A stretch of DNA of 64,000 bases from Modicisalibacter coralii (GTDB lineage: Bacteria; Pseudomonadota; Gammaproteobacteria; Pseudomonadales; Halomonadaceae): the NCBI RefSeq assembly GCF_004117855.1, contig NZ_QWBW01000024.1, forward strand, positions 1-64,000. Direction: 5' to 3'. Each line of letters begins with the position of its first letter. The stretch's first letter is position 1. Positions 16,638 to 25,337 of the stretch are shown here, piece by piece. The notes beneath the pieces are model-generated. The model saw nothing but the letters and a program-made list of their open reading frames with translations. It made no database searches and was not told the DNA's origin. Both the position numbers and the translations under genes were made by a program.

Positions 16638-18053
16638 TCAGTCGCGGCTGAGCGCCTTGAAGGCGTCCAGCGCGCGCGCTCGGGCGGCCTTGTGGTCGAC
16701 GATGGGTGCCGGGTAGTCATGCCCGTTCAAGGCGTCCCGTGGCGGGGCATGGCGCGCCTTGGCCGGCAGGTCGGCGAGCTCGGGCAGGTAATCGGCGATG
16801 AATCGGCCGTCCGGATCGAAGCGCCTGGCCTGGGTGGTGGGATTGAAGATCCGGAAGTAGGGCGCGGCGTCGGTGCCGGTCGAGGCGGCCCACTGCCAGC
16901 CGCCGTTGTTGGCGGCGAACTCGCCGTCGACCAGATGGCGCAGGAAGAAGGTCTCGCCCTGGCGCCAGTCGATCAGCAGGTGCTTGGTCAGGAACATCGC
17001 CACCAGCATGCGCAGGCGGTTGTGCATCCAGCCGGTCTGCACCAGCTGGCGCATCGCGGCGTCGACCAGCGGGTAGCCGGTGCGCCCCTCGCACCAGGCG
17101 GCGAAGGCCGTCTCGTCATCGCGCCAGGCGAGCTGCTCGGTGTGCTGCTGGAAGGGGCGGTGGCGGCACACGTCCGGGTAGCCGACGACGATGTGCTGGT
17201 AGAACTCGCGCCAGACGAGTTCGTTGACCCAGCTGGTCAGGCCGCGGTCGCCGTCGGCGAGGTGCCCGCCGTTCTCGGCCATCGCCGCCTGCAGGCACTG
17301 GCGATGCGAGATCATGCCCAGGGCCAGATAGGGCGAGAGTTCGCTGGTGCCGCGGGTTTCCGGAAAGTTGCGCTGTTCGTCGTAGTGGCGGACGCGGTAG
17401 CGCAGGAAGCGTTCGAGACGATCGGCGGCGGCCTCCTGGCCGGCCGGCCACAGCGTGGCGTCGACCGCGGTGTCGTCGCAGGCGGGGGCCTCGGGGAGCG
17501 GCTCGCGCTCGAGCGACAGGCGCGTCTGGGCATCGGGGGTGTCGCGCAGCGCCAGGCGCTGGGCATCGATCTGGCGATGCCAGGCCTTGGCGAACGGGGT
17601 GAACACGCTGTAGTAGTGGCCCTGGCCGGTGAGCAGCTCGCCGGGCTCGAAGGCCACGGCGTCGGTATAGCCGTGCACCGCGATATCGGCCTCGCCCAGG
17701 GTGCGCGCGACCGCCTCGTCGCGGTGGCGCTCGTCGAGCGGATACTCGCGATTGAAGTGGAGGGCGTCGATGTGGTGTTCGCGGGCCAGGGCGAGCAGGG
17801 TCTCGGGCGCGGCATCGAACCGCCCGATGTCACGCTGCAGCAGGGGAATGTCGAACCCGGCCAGCGCCTCGGCCAGCGCTTCGACGCCGCGGCGCAGGAA
17901 GTCGATCTTGTTGGCGCCGTGGCCATGTTCCCGCCACTGATCGCCGCAGTGCAGGAACACCGCGATCACCGGTCCGCGTCGGGCGGCGGCGGCCAGGGCG
18001 GTGTTGTCCAGGGTGCGCAGGTCGCTGCGGAACCACATCAGTTGCCGGGCCAT
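16638..18053 (-). CDS. phrB: Deoxyribodipyrimidine photolyase (class I CPD)
   Basis: A 471-residue photolyase that repairs cyclobutane pyrimidine dimers with blue light. The N-terminal antenna domain starts MWFRSDLRTLDNTAL. The FAD/DNA domain contains TRGTSELSPYLALGMIS, WVNELVWREFYQHI, the flavin site GWMHNRLRM and TGTDAAPYFRIFNP. Length and motifs fit the E. coli enzyme (472 aa). It follows the MerR gene by 32 bp and leads the lipid-modification genes, so repair and membrane modification appear to be induced together. Confidence 0.95.
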   Translation of the reverse strand: MARQLMWFRSDLRTLDNTALAAAARRGPVIAVFLHCGDQWREHGHGANKIDFLRRGVEALAEALAGFDIPLLQRDIGRFDAAPETLLALAREHHIDALHFNREYPLDERHRDEAVARTLGEADIAVHGYTDAVAFEPGELLTGQGHYYSVFTPFAKAWHRQIDAQRLALRDTPDAQTRLSLEREPLPEAPACDDTAVDATLWPAGQEAAADRLERFLRYRVRHYDEQRNFPETRGTSELSPYLALGMISHRQCLQAAMAENGGHLADGDRGLTSWVNELVWREFYQHIVVGYPDVCRHRPFQQHTEQLAWRDDETAFAAWCEGRTGYPLVDAAMRQLVQTGWMHNRLRMLVAMFLTKHLLIDWRQGETFFLRHLVDGEFAANNGGWQWAASTGTDAAPYFRIFNPTTQARRFDPDGRFIADYLPELADLPAKARHAPPRDALNGHDYPAPIVDHKAARARALDAFKALSRD

Positions 18054-18085
18054 GGCGGCGCTCCTTGCCGGCGAGAGGGACGGTG

Positions 18086-18994
18086 TCAGGTAACCAGGGG
18101 GCGCAACCGTTCGATCGCCACGGTCGGCAGCTCGCCGAGCGCCTCCAGGGCGCTCGATTCGACCTCGCTGGCGCGGATCCGCGTCACCGGCCCGACCAGA
18201 CACACCGGCACCGAGAGCTGCTCGGCGAGGCGCGGCAACTGGCGCCGGATCAACTCGTTGCGCTCGGCCTGCCCACTGACCAGCACCAGCGCGCCGGCCT
18301 TGAGGCGTTCCACCGCCAGCGGCCACTCGCCGAGCGGCAGCGGCGTGTCGAAGAGCTGAACGCGAAAGCCGGCATCGGCGGCGAGCAGCGCGAACAGCAA
18401 TGACCACAGGGCGCCGGGGTCGTCGGGCAGGCGCGAGACGAGCAGCACCGGCCCGGCGCTGGCGAGGTTGGCGTGATAGAGCCGGGTGCCGATCCGTGTA
18501 CGCAGGAAGCTTTCCAGGGTGCGGCGCTGCAGGGTGGCGCCGAGCTGGTCGCTCCAGTGTTCCTCGAGTTCGCCGATCGCCGGCTCCCAGAGCTCGGCCA
18601 GGCAGGTGGCGACGGGATAGAGCGCCAGGCTCTGGTTGTACAGGGCCTCGAGGCGTACCAGATCCAGGGCCTCGATACTCGCCATCAGTTGCCGACGCTG
18701 GGCTGCCCAGTCGCCACTGTCGTCGATGGGGGCCTCGGGCGCTTCGGGCTGTTCGAGCAGGTCCCGCACCTGGCTGACCGGCACGCCGCGATTGAGCCAC
18801 TGCAGAATGCGTTCGACGCGCTGGATGTCGTTGCGCGCATAGAGGCGATGCCCCTTGGGAGTGCGCTGAGGGCGGATCAGACCGTAGCGTCGCTCCCAGG
18901 CCCGCAGGGTCACGGAATTGACGCCGGTCAGGCGTGACACCTCCCGGATCGGGTACAGCGGAGCGCCGCTCGGGTCCATCGGCTTGTCGGTCAT
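18086..18994 (-). CDS. MerR-family regulator, CarH/LitR-like but without the cobalamin histidine
   Basis: A 302-residue regulator. The N-terminal MerR winged helix (about residues 10-85) reads YPIREVSRLTGVNSVTLRAWERRYGLI and KGHRLYARND. The helical-bundle region holds WEPAIGELEEH, like the W..EH motif of CarH but one residue shorter. The C-terminal cobalamin-domain-like part has LPDDPGALW where CarH proteins have the ExHxxG cobalamin-ligand motif, so the base-off B12 ligand is missing. It may respond to light through a partner, as reported for LitR homologues lacking B12 binding in Pseudomonas. I use ATG 18994, two codons after a GTG with poor spacing. First gene of the operon. Confidence 0.85.
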   Translation of the reverse strand: MTDKPMDPSGAPLYPIREVSRLTGVNSVTLRAWERRYGLIRPQRTPKGHRLYARNDIQRVERILQWLNRGVPVSQVRDLLEQPEAPEAPIDDSGDWAAQRRQLMASIEALDLVRLEALYNQSLALYPVATCLAELWEPAIGELEEHWSDQLGATLQRRTLESFLRTRIGTRLYHANLASAGPVLLVSRLPDDPGALWSLLFALLAADAGFRVQLFDTPLPLGEWPLAVERLKAGALVLVSGQAERNELIRRQLPRLAEQLSVPVCLVGPVTRIRASEVESSALEALGELPTVAIERLRPLVT

Positions 18995-19101
18995 GCGCAC
19001 TCGGCCTCTTCAATAGCGTGACGCCGTCGCTCGCTCGGGGCGTCGGCAGCGGGAAAGCGTGCAGCACCCCGCTGGTTTCGATGATCAGGATGGGTCAGAT
19101 G

Positions 19102-19139
19102 CCTGTACAAGGCAACCTCAATGTACAATTTTTGTCCAG
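19102..19139. promoter_or_regulatory. Candidate operator upstream of merR
   Basis: CCTGTACAA (19102-19110) and TGTACAATTTTTGTCCAG (19122-19139) lie in the 145-bp gap between merR and cbiX, ending right at the cbiX stop. Both elements recur inside the NTF2-like gene at 16531-16563. The TGT steps at 19122 and 19133 are 11 bp apart. Autoregulation of the MerR protein is the simplest reading. Confidence 0.5.
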
Positions 19140-19523
19140 TCAAGAGACACCCGTCTCCGTTACGGCGCGTCCTTCGATGATCCCCGCCAGGGCATCGACG
19201 AAGGCCGGATGCTCGCCCACCGGCGCCAGCAGCTCCAGGGCCAGCGAGGGGTGCTGGCCGTGCAGTGCCGCGATCTGCCCGGGCACGTCCTCGCGCAGGT
19301 GGCGACCGGCGGCGAAGAACAGCGGCAGCACCTCGGCGCGTCGGCAGCCCGCCGCGTCCAGCTCGGCGGCGACGCTTTCCAGCGAGGGCTCGCAGAGCTC
19401 CATGTAGGCCAGTCGCAGCGGGCGCTCGAGGCGTTCGGCCAGCGCCGCGGCCAGGTTGTCGAAGGGGGCCCGCCAGCGCGGGTCGCGGGACCCGTGGGCG
19501 AGCAGGATCAGGGCATCGTTCAT
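19140..19523 (-). CDS. cbiX: Single-domain CbiX/SirB-type chelatase
   Basis: A 127-residue one-domain sirohydrochlorin chelatase. LILLAHGSRDPRW (His10) and LPLFFAAGRHLREDVP (His75) provide the two metal-binding histidines, and LAYMELCEPSLES is typical. By family it inserts cobalt or ferrous iron into sirohydrochlorin for cobalamin or siroheme. Its position directly upstream of the CarH/LitR-like gene is suggestive because CarH uses adenosylcobalamin, although this regulator seems not to. Start ATG 19523 has GGAGACTCTC before it. Confidence 0.85.
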   Translation of the reverse strand: MNDALILLAHGSRDPRWRAPFDNLAAALAERLERPLRLAYMELCEPSLESVAAELDAAGCRRAEVLPLFFAAGRHLREDVPGQIAALHGQHPSLALELLAPVGEHPAFVDALAGIIEGRAVTETGVS

Positions 19524-19615
19524 GAGAGTCTCCTTGACGGCGTCTCGGGCCTTGTCGGTAGTAGGGCATCGGGACGCTGGGCAGGGCCGCATCGCTGCAT
19601 CTAGACTATCAAAGA

Positions 19616-19637
19616 CGTATAACGTCTGTATAACCCG
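19616..19637. promoter_or_regulatory. 11-bp tandem direct repeat upstream of yfcH
   Basis: CGTATAACGTC is followed directly by TGTATAACCCG, giving two GTATAAC units exactly 11 bp apart, 25 bp before the yfcH start. The period equals that within the two candidate MerR operators nearby. Each TATAAC could also serve as a -10 element, so a promoter/operator overlap is possible. Confidence 0.4.
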
Positions 19638-19662
19638 GTAACGCAGCGAGCAGGGAGGTGGC

Positions 19663-20574
19663 ATGCGCATTCTGATCACGGGCGGCAGCGGTTTCGTGGG
19701 GCGCCGGCTGTGCGCGAGGCTCGCTCGCCAGGGCCACGAGTTGCGGGTGGTATCGCGCCAGCCCGAGGCGGCGCGTCGCGTGCTGCCGGATACGGCCGAG
19801 GTGCGTCGCAACGTGCTCGACTTCGTCGACGCCGCTCCCGAGGCGATCGTCAACCTGGCCGGCGAGCCGATCGCCGCGCGGCGCTGGAGCGAGGCCCAGA
19901 AACGCCGGCTGGTCGACTCGCGGGTGGCCATTACCCGCGAGCTGGTCGACCTGTGCGGGCGCCTCGAGACACCGCCGCGGGTCATGGTCTCGGGCTCGGC
20001 GATGGGCTACTACGGCGACCAGGGCCAGCGGACGGTGGACGAGCAGACCTCGCCCAACGAAGAGTTCGCTCATCGCTTGTGTGCCGAGTGGGAGCGCCAG
20101 GCCCTCGAGGCCGAACCGCTGGGCGTGCGGGTGGCGTTGCTGCGTACCGGACTGGTGCTGGACGCCGAGGGTGGCACCCTGGCCAAGATGCTGCCGGCGT
20201 TCAAGCTGGGGCTGGGCGGGCGCCTCGGCAACGGCCGTCAGTTCATGCCCTGGATCCACCGCGAGGATCACGTACGCAGTATCGAGTTCCTGCTCGAACA
20301 CGACACCCTGAGCGGGCCGTTCAACGCCTCGGCCCCGCAGCCGGTGACCAACGCCGAATTCACGCGCAGCCTGGCCCGGCATCTGCACCGGCCGGCGCTG
20401 ATGACGGTGCCGGCGCCGCTGCTCGAGCTGGCGCTGGGCGAGATGTCGCGGCTGCTGCTCACCGGCGCCGACATGCGCCCGCGCCGGCTGCTCGACGCCG
20501 GCTTCCGCTTCGAGTACGAGACCCTCGATGCCGCGCTCGACGCGATCCTGTCGCGCGGCAAACGTCGCGAATAA
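19663..20574 (+). CDS. yfcH: TIGR01777-type NAD(P)-binding epimerase-like protein
   Basis: A 303-residue extended SDR of the YfcH group. MRILITGGSGFVGRRL is the nucleotide-binding site, NLAGEPIAARRWSEAQKRRL and SGSAMGYYGDQG (with the catalytic-type tyrosine) follow, and FMPWIHREDH is a group signature. Enzymatic role unknown. AGGGAGG precedes ATG 19663. Homologues often sit with photolyase and LitR-type regulators, so it may belong to the same regulon, supported by the 11-bp direct repeat just upstream. Confidence 0.85.
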   Translation: MRILITGGSGFVGRRLCARLARQGHELRVVSRQPEAARRVLPDTAEVRRNVLDFVDAAPEAIVNLAGEPIAARRWSEAQKRRLVDSRVAITRELVDLCGRLETPPRVMVSGSAMGYYGDQGQRTVDEQTSPNEEFAHRLCAEWERQALEAEPLGVRVALLRTGLVLDAEGGTLAKMLPAFKLGLGGRLGNGRQFMPWIHREDHVRSIEFLLEHDTLSGPFNASAPQPVTNAEFTRSLARHLHRPALMTVPAPLLELALGEMSRLLLTGADMRPRRLLDAGFRFEYETLDAALDAILSRGKRRE

Positions 20575-20619
20575 CTTCGCTCCCCCAGCAAGGCTCCCGA
20601 AAGCCTGAGCAGAATGACC

Positions 20620-20698
20620 GTGGGAGGGAACTTGTTCCCGACGTCGCCGGCACCGAGCCGTCAGCATCGCAAATGAATTCGCTCCCACAGGAAGGTGC
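20620..20698. repeat. REP-like intergenic repeat, unit 1
   Basis: A 79-bp unit that opens with GTGGGAGGGAACTTGTTCCC, contains GGCACCGAGCCG and GCATCGC, and closes with GAATTCGCTCCCAC. The ends are complementary, so it can fold into a long hairpin. A second unit follows at 20722. Confidence 0.7.
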
Positions 20699-20721
20699 CC
20701 TCGAAGCCGCACAGGAGCGCC

Positions 20722-20796
20722 GTAGGAGGGAACTCGTTCCCGACGATGGCATCAGCGCGGCACCGAGCCGGCCGCATCGCGAATCAATTCGCTCCC
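20722..20796. repeat. REP-like intergenic repeat, unit 2
   Basis: A 75-bp unit similar to the first: GTAGGAGGGAACTCGTTCCC, then GGCACCGAGCCGGCCGCATC and AATTCGCTCCC. A partial end (TTCGCTCCC at about 20577) precedes unit 1. Such GGGAAC/GTTCCC units are common between genes in high-GC gammaproteobacteria. Confidence 0.7.
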
Positions 20797-20831
20797 CCGA
20801 GGCGATCGCTGCGTCGACTCGGGCCCGGTGT

Positions 20832-23768
20832 TCAGCGCCGGGTCTCCTTGTCGACGGTGACGATCACCCGCACCGCATCGAGCCGCAGGCGAGTGCCTTC
20901 GATCGCCGCATCCAGCGCCTGACGCTCGTCGCGCAGGGCCTGGAGCTCGTCGTCGCGCACCGAGGGGTTGTGCCGGGCGAGCGCCTGCAGCCGGGTGAAT
21001 TCGCCGTCGAGGGTGTCGCGCATGCGCCGCTGGGCGGCCTCGACGATGCTCGGCAGTTCGCGCTCGGCCTCGCCCTCGCCGCTGGTGAGCAGTTCGCGGA
21101 GCTGATCGTGGCGTGACTTGATCAGGTCGCGGGCCACCGCCTTCTTGACCTTCTGCAGGTTCTTGGCCAGCCCGGTGAACGAGACCTTGGCGGCGAGGTT
21201 GGCGCCCGACTCGTCGAGCAGCACGCGGACCGCGGTGGGCGGCAGGAAGCGATCGACATGCAGCCGCGCCGGCGCCGGACAGTGGGTGCAGAACACCAGT
21301 TCGGCCATCAGCCGTCCGGCGGGGATCGCCGGGTGATCGAGCAGCGCCAGCGCGGTGTTGCCCAGGGTGCCGGTGAGGATGCGCTCCATGATCTCGCGGG
21401 TCAGCGGGTGCTCCCAGGAGAGGTGCTGGACGTCGTCGCGGGCCAGGGCGCGCTCCCGCGAGCGGGTGGCGGTGAAGCCCTCCTCGCCCTTCACCAGCCC
21501 GGGCAGGCCGTCGAGCATCTGCGGGCCGGCGCGCAGGTGGACGAGTTCGCCGCCCAGGTCCTGGTTGTCGACGCCGAAGATGTCGAGTGCCTGATCGAGA
21601 TAGCGGGGCAGGGCGCGATCCTCGTCGAGCTCGCGGATCGCCGTGGCCACCGTCTCGGCGCGCTCGCTCCGGCAGGCATTGAGCTCGAGCAGGCGGTTGC
21701 GCCCGGCGTTGCGCTCGGCCAGCTTGGCGTCGAACAGCGCGCGGGTCTCGGTGACGACCTCGTCGAGGGCCTCGTCGTCGAGCAGCGCCTCGGCCAGCTC
21801 GTCGCCGAAGGCCGCGAAGAGTTCGCTGCCCACGCCGTGAGGGGCGCTGAAGGCGTCCATGCCGTCCCGGTACCAGCGCAGCAGGCGCTCGGCGGGGCTG
21901 TCGGCGAATACCGGCACGTGGATTTCGATGGCATGGCGCTGGCCGATGCGATCGAGCCGGCCGATGCGCTGTTCGAGCTGGTCGGGGTGCTGAGGCAGGT
22001 CGAACATCACCAGGTGACGGCAGAACTGGAAGTTGCGCCCCTCGGAACCGATTTCCGAGCAGATCATCACCTGGCTGCCGTCCTCCTCGTCGGCGAAGGC
22101 CGCCGCCGCGCGGTCGCGCTCGACCAGCGTCAGCCCTTCGTGGAACACCGGCGCGTGCATGCCGCCGAGCACGCGCAGCGCCTCGGCGAGATCGGTGGCG
22201 GTCTGGCGGTCGTGGGCGATCACCAGCGCCTTGTCACGGCCCATCTCGGTGAGGCGTTCGAGCAGCCAGGTGACGCGCGGATCGATCTGCCACCAGGGCT
22301 CACTGTTGAGCGGGTCGTCCTCCAGGGCGCGATAGGTGGCGTCGAGATAGAGCATCACGTCGGGGTGGTCGAGCCCGGTCTCGATCAGCAGCTCGTCGAG
22401 ATAGTCCTCGTCGCGGGCGAGCTTGCGCAGCACGCGGCGGTAGGCCGAGGGCGGATCGAGTCGGGCGACGTGGAGGTGGCGTTCGGGGAAGCCGCCGACA
22501 TGACGGCGGCTGTTGCGGAACATCACCCGGCCGGTGCCATGGCGGTCGAGCAACTGATCGCGCAACTGGGTCCGTGCGGCGTCGCGCTGGGCGCTGTCGC
22601 TCTCGGCATCGGCCAGGGTATCGAGCAGCGCCTGGCTGTCGGCGTCGTCGATGACCGCGGCGGCGGTGGCCAGTGCCTCGGCGTCGCCGGGCAGCGCGTC
22701 GAGGGCGTCGATCGCCGCGGCGACGCGGACATAGCCGGCCTCCTCGGCGCGGAAGCGCTCGAGGTCGTGGTAGCGGTCGGGGTCGAGCAGGCGCAGCCGG
22801 GCGAAATGGCTCTCCAGGCCCATCTGCTCGGGGGTGGCGGTGAGCAATAACAAGCCCGGTGCCACGGCGGCCAGGCGTTCGACGCAGGCGTAGCCGGGGC
22901 CGCTTTCCTGCGGCGTCCAGTCGAGGTGGTGGGCCTCGTCGACGATCAGCAGATCCCAGTCGCAGGCCTCGGCCTGATGCTGGCGGTGCGGGTTGGCGAA
23001 CAGCCACTGCTGGCTGGCGAGAACCAGCTGGCCGGCCTCGAAGGGGTTGGTATCGCCGTGGGCCTGGCTCTGGGTCTCGTCGAGCAGCGTGACCTCGATG
23101 GCGAAGCGGCGCAGCAGCTCGACCAGCCACTGGTGGGTGAGGCTGTCGGGAACCAGGATCAGCGCCCGCTCGGCGCGGCCGGTGAGCAGCAGGCGGTGCA
23201 GGATCAGGCCCGCCTCGATGGTCTTGCCCAGTCCCACCTCGTCCGCGAGCAGCACGCGCGGTGCGTGGCGGCGCGAGACCTCGTCGGCGATGTAGAGCTG
23301 ATGGTCGATCAGGTCGATCTTGGGGCCGGCCAGGCCCAGCGCCGGGTTCTGGCTGATGCGGTGATAGTGGTGCAGGGTGCGGTAGCGCAGGTCGAACCAG
23401 TCGTTGCGGTCGACCTGGCCGGTGAGCAGGCGGTCGCGGGCCTGGTTGAACTGCATGCGGTCGGAGAGCTTGGTCTCGGAGAGTTCGTGCCACTCGCCGG
23501 CCGCGTCGACGCCGATATAGACCACCAGGCCGTCGAGCGTCTTGGTGTCGTCGACGGTCAGCACGTGCCCGTCGGCGGACTCGATGCGATCGCCGCTGCC
23601 GAACACCACGCGGGTCAGCGGTGCCTGGCGCACGCTGTAGGTGCGGGTTTCCTGGCTGGCAGGGAAGAGCACGGTGACGCTGCGAAAATCGACGTTGAGG
23701 ATGGTGCCCAGGCCGAGTTCGGCCTCGCCGTCGCTGATCCAGCGCTGACCGGGAGAAAAGTCGCTCAT
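20832..23768 (-). CDS. rapA: RNA polymerase-associated SWI2/SNF2 ATPase RapA
   Basis: A 978-residue RapA (HepA), an ATPase that binds RNA polymerase and recycles stalled enzyme. The N-terminal tandem Tudor-like region begins FSPGQRWISDGEAELGLG. The SNF2 motor has Walker A at 179-183 (GLGKT), DEAH at 277-280, and in the second lobe CSEIGSEGRNFQFC and QRIGRLDRIGQ. The C-terminal region matches RapA in length (E. coli 968 aa). It is a single gene; the REP-like units lie downstream. Confidence 0.96.
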   Translation of the reverse strand: MSDFSPGQRWISDGEAELGLGTILNVDFRSVTVLFPASQETRTYSVRQAPLTRVVFGSGDRIESADGHVLTVDDTKTLDGLVVYIGVDAAGEWHELSETKLSDRMQFNQARDRLLTGQVDRNDWFDLRYRTLHHYHRISQNPALGLAGPKIDLIDHQLYIADEVSRRHAPRVLLADEVGLGKTIEAGLILHRLLLTGRAERALILVPDSLTHQWLVELLRRFAIEVTLLDETQSQAHGDTNPFEAGQLVLASQQWLFANPHRQHQAEACDWDLLIVDEAHHLDWTPQESGPGYACVERLAAVAPGLLLLTATPEQMGLESHFARLRLLDPDRYHDLERFRAEEAGYVRVAAAIDALDALPGDAEALATAAAVIDDADSQALLDTLADAESDSAQRDAARTQLRDQLLDRHGTGRVMFRNSRRHVGGFPERHLHVARLDPPSAYRRVLRKLARDEDYLDELLIETGLDHPDVMLYLDATYRALEDDPLNSEPWWQIDPRVTWLLERLTEMGRDKALVIAHDRQTATDLAEALRVLGGMHAPVFHEGLTLVERDRAAAAFADEEDGSQVMICSEIGSEGRNFQFCRHLVMFDLPQHPDQLEQRIGRLDRIGQRHAIEIHVPVFADSPAERLLRWYRDGMDAFSAPHGVGSELFAAFGDELAEALLDDEALDEVVTETRALFDAKLAERNAGRNRLLELNACRSERAETVATAIRELDEDRALPRYLDQALDIFGVDNQDLGGELVHLRAGPQMLDGLPGLVKGEEGFTATRSRERALARDDVQHLSWEHPLTREIMERILTGTLGNTALALLDHPAIPAGRLMAELVFCTHCPAPARLHVDRFLPPTAVRVLLDESGANLAAKVSFTGLAKNLQKVKKAVARDLIKSRHDQLRELLTSGEGEAERELPSIVEAAQRRMRDTLDGEFTRLQALARHNPSVRDDELQALRDERQALDAAIEGTRLRLDAVRVIVTVDKETRR

Positions 23769-24125
23769 GATGCCTCGAAAGCTCGTGGAAATCGGTGCCT
23801 GCCGCGGGGCGTTCCGGTACGGCGGCGTGCCGCATCGAACCGCCCCGAGAATCGGGGCGCCGTATATTACAGGAAAGCCGATGGCCGCTTAAGCCATTCC
23901 GATGAGGTTCAGGGCTATCGCAGTTGGGGTTATCGTTCGGAGCTGACCCGTCGACAGGTCTGCAAGGGGGCGCTGTAAACCCTTCCATGGGCGCTACCGA
24001 CGCCATCCGTGGCGCCGGACCCCCTATCCGACCTGTCCCCGGCTCCCTCGTAGACCCCGCTGCGATTGCCCTGGACGAGATTGCCGGTACGCTCGCTCCG
24101 GTGGATGCGCCGCGCCGATATCGCC
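23769..24125. other. Intergenic region with a hairpin repeat-like element
   Basis: A 357-bp gap. The start holds the rapA promoter region. From about 23968 it contains CTGTAAACCCTTCCATGGGC and then GCCATCCGTGGCGCCGGACC, inverted short arms of the kind found in Halomonas intergenic repeats (CCATCC-type units). Short open frames here are shadows of the flanking genes. No gene is supported. Confidence 0.4.
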
Positions 24126-24923
24126 TCAGCGCGCCAGCCAGGCCTCGAGCTGGCTGCGGCCGAGTTCGCCGACGTGGCGCTCGACGAGCCGGCCCTCGGC
24201 GTCGAAGACCAGGGTGGTGGGCAGGCCAGGCGTAGCGCTCAGCGCCAGCAGCTGCTGGTGCGGGTCGAGCAGCGCATGCTCGAAGTCCAGGCCCTGCTGG
24301 TCCAGGTAACGCGCCACGGCGAGCAGGCTCTCGCCCTGGTTGATCGGTACCACGGTGACGCCCGGCGTCGCGGCGGCGTCGGCGAGCAGTGGCATCTCGC
24401 GACGGCAGGGGCCGCACCAGGTCGCCCACAGGTTGACGATCAGCGGCTCGCCGTGGAGCTCGGCCAGTGCGACTGGATTCCCGTCGAGGTCCTCCAGCGT
24501 CAGCTCGGGCTGGCGCGACAGGCCGGACGTACCGCCCAACGGATTCCAGACCATCAGCGCCAGCCACAGTGCGGCGGCGCCGGCGAGCAGCGCCTCGGCG
24601 GCGACCAGCCGGGGCCAGCGGTCGCGCAGTGACCAGGCGGTCCAGGCCGCCGCCGCGATGAGGCCGGCGACCGGCAGGTAGCCGGGCTGCCAGAGCTTGA
24701 AGGCATCCAGCGGAGCCTGGGCGTAGCTGTCGAGGTGGACGAGCACGTCGCCCAGGCGAGCGCCGAGCAGGGCCGCCAGGAGGGCGCCGTTGAACCAGCG
24801 GGCGCGGCGCGCCACGGGCAGGCGCAGGGCCAGCATCCCGGCGAGCAGCAGGGCCAGCGCGGCGATCGCGGCATACAGTCGGGGCAGGGCGATGAGCAAG
24901 GGGCCGAGGGCGAGAGCGTCCAT
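24126..24923 (-). CDS. TlpA-type thioredoxin with an N-terminal membrane domain
   Basis: A 265-residue thiol-disulfide oxidoreductase. The N-terminal half (about 1-125) has four hydrophobic segments; ARLGDVLVHLDSY resembles the GARLGH region of prolipoprotein diacylglyceryl transferase (Lgt) but is too short for that enzyme. The C-terminal half is a TlpA/ResA domain with LIVNLWATWCGPCRREMPLL (active site WCGPC) and the cis-proline in TPGLPTT. It is likely a membrane-tethered periplasmic reductase for cytochrome c or other proteins. ATG 24923 (MDALALGP) is chosen; upstream extension lacks features. Confidence 0.82.
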   Translation of the reverse strand: MDALALGPLLIALPRLYAAIAALALLLAGMLALRLPVARRARWFNGALLAALLGARLGDVLVHLDSYAQAPLDAFKLWQPGYLPVAGLIAAAAWTAWSLRDRWPRLVAAEALLAGAAALWLALMVWNPLGGTSGLSRQPELTLEDLDGNPVALAELHGEPLIVNLWATWCGPCRREMPLLADAAATPGVTVVPINQGESLLAVARYLDQQGLDFEHALLDPHQQLLALSATPGLPTTLVFDAEGRLVERHVGELGRSQLEAWLAR

Positions 24924-25048
24924 GGTATTCGCAGTGGCGGGCGGGTGGCGCCGGGCGTCGTCAGGGGTGGGCCGGCGGGCTACAATGGCCAGCCTACTGG
25001 CCTCCCTCGTCACCCGCAATACGGCGCGCCGCGTCGCTGGAGTCTCCG

Positions 25049-25276
25049 ATGGCAAAGCGAGTCGATACCCTGCGCGTCCTGGCGATCGCCAGCCAGGCCG
25101 TGGGCTTCATCCTGATCCTGACCCTCGAGACCGTGCTCGGCGATGCCGCGCGTCCCTGGCAGGGCGTCACCCTGGCGCTGATGCTGGCGGCGGCGCTGAT
25201 CATCGCCGTGCTGCGCCAGTATCGCCGCAACCGGGCGCGCAAGGCCGCCGCCGAGCGCGAGATGGCCGACGACTGA
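25049..25276 (+). CDS. Small membrane protein, hypothetical
   Basis: A 75-residue protein with two hydrophobic segments (about 10-29 and 38-55) and a basic, charged C-terminus (RQYRRNRARKAAAERE), so both ends should be cytoplasmic. GGAG precedes ATG 25049 at a proper distance. It is divergent from the TlpA-like gene and convergent with the RibD-like gene. Family not recognised. Confidence 0.65.
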   Translation: MAKRVDTLRVLAIASQAVGFILILTLETVLGDAARPWQGVTLALMLAAALIIAVLRQYRRNRARKAAAEREMADD

Positions 25277-25337
25277 AGGCGCTGCCGGGCTCCGCGTCCG
25301 ACCCCTGTCACCCTCCCACGCCGCCGCAGGCTGTTAC

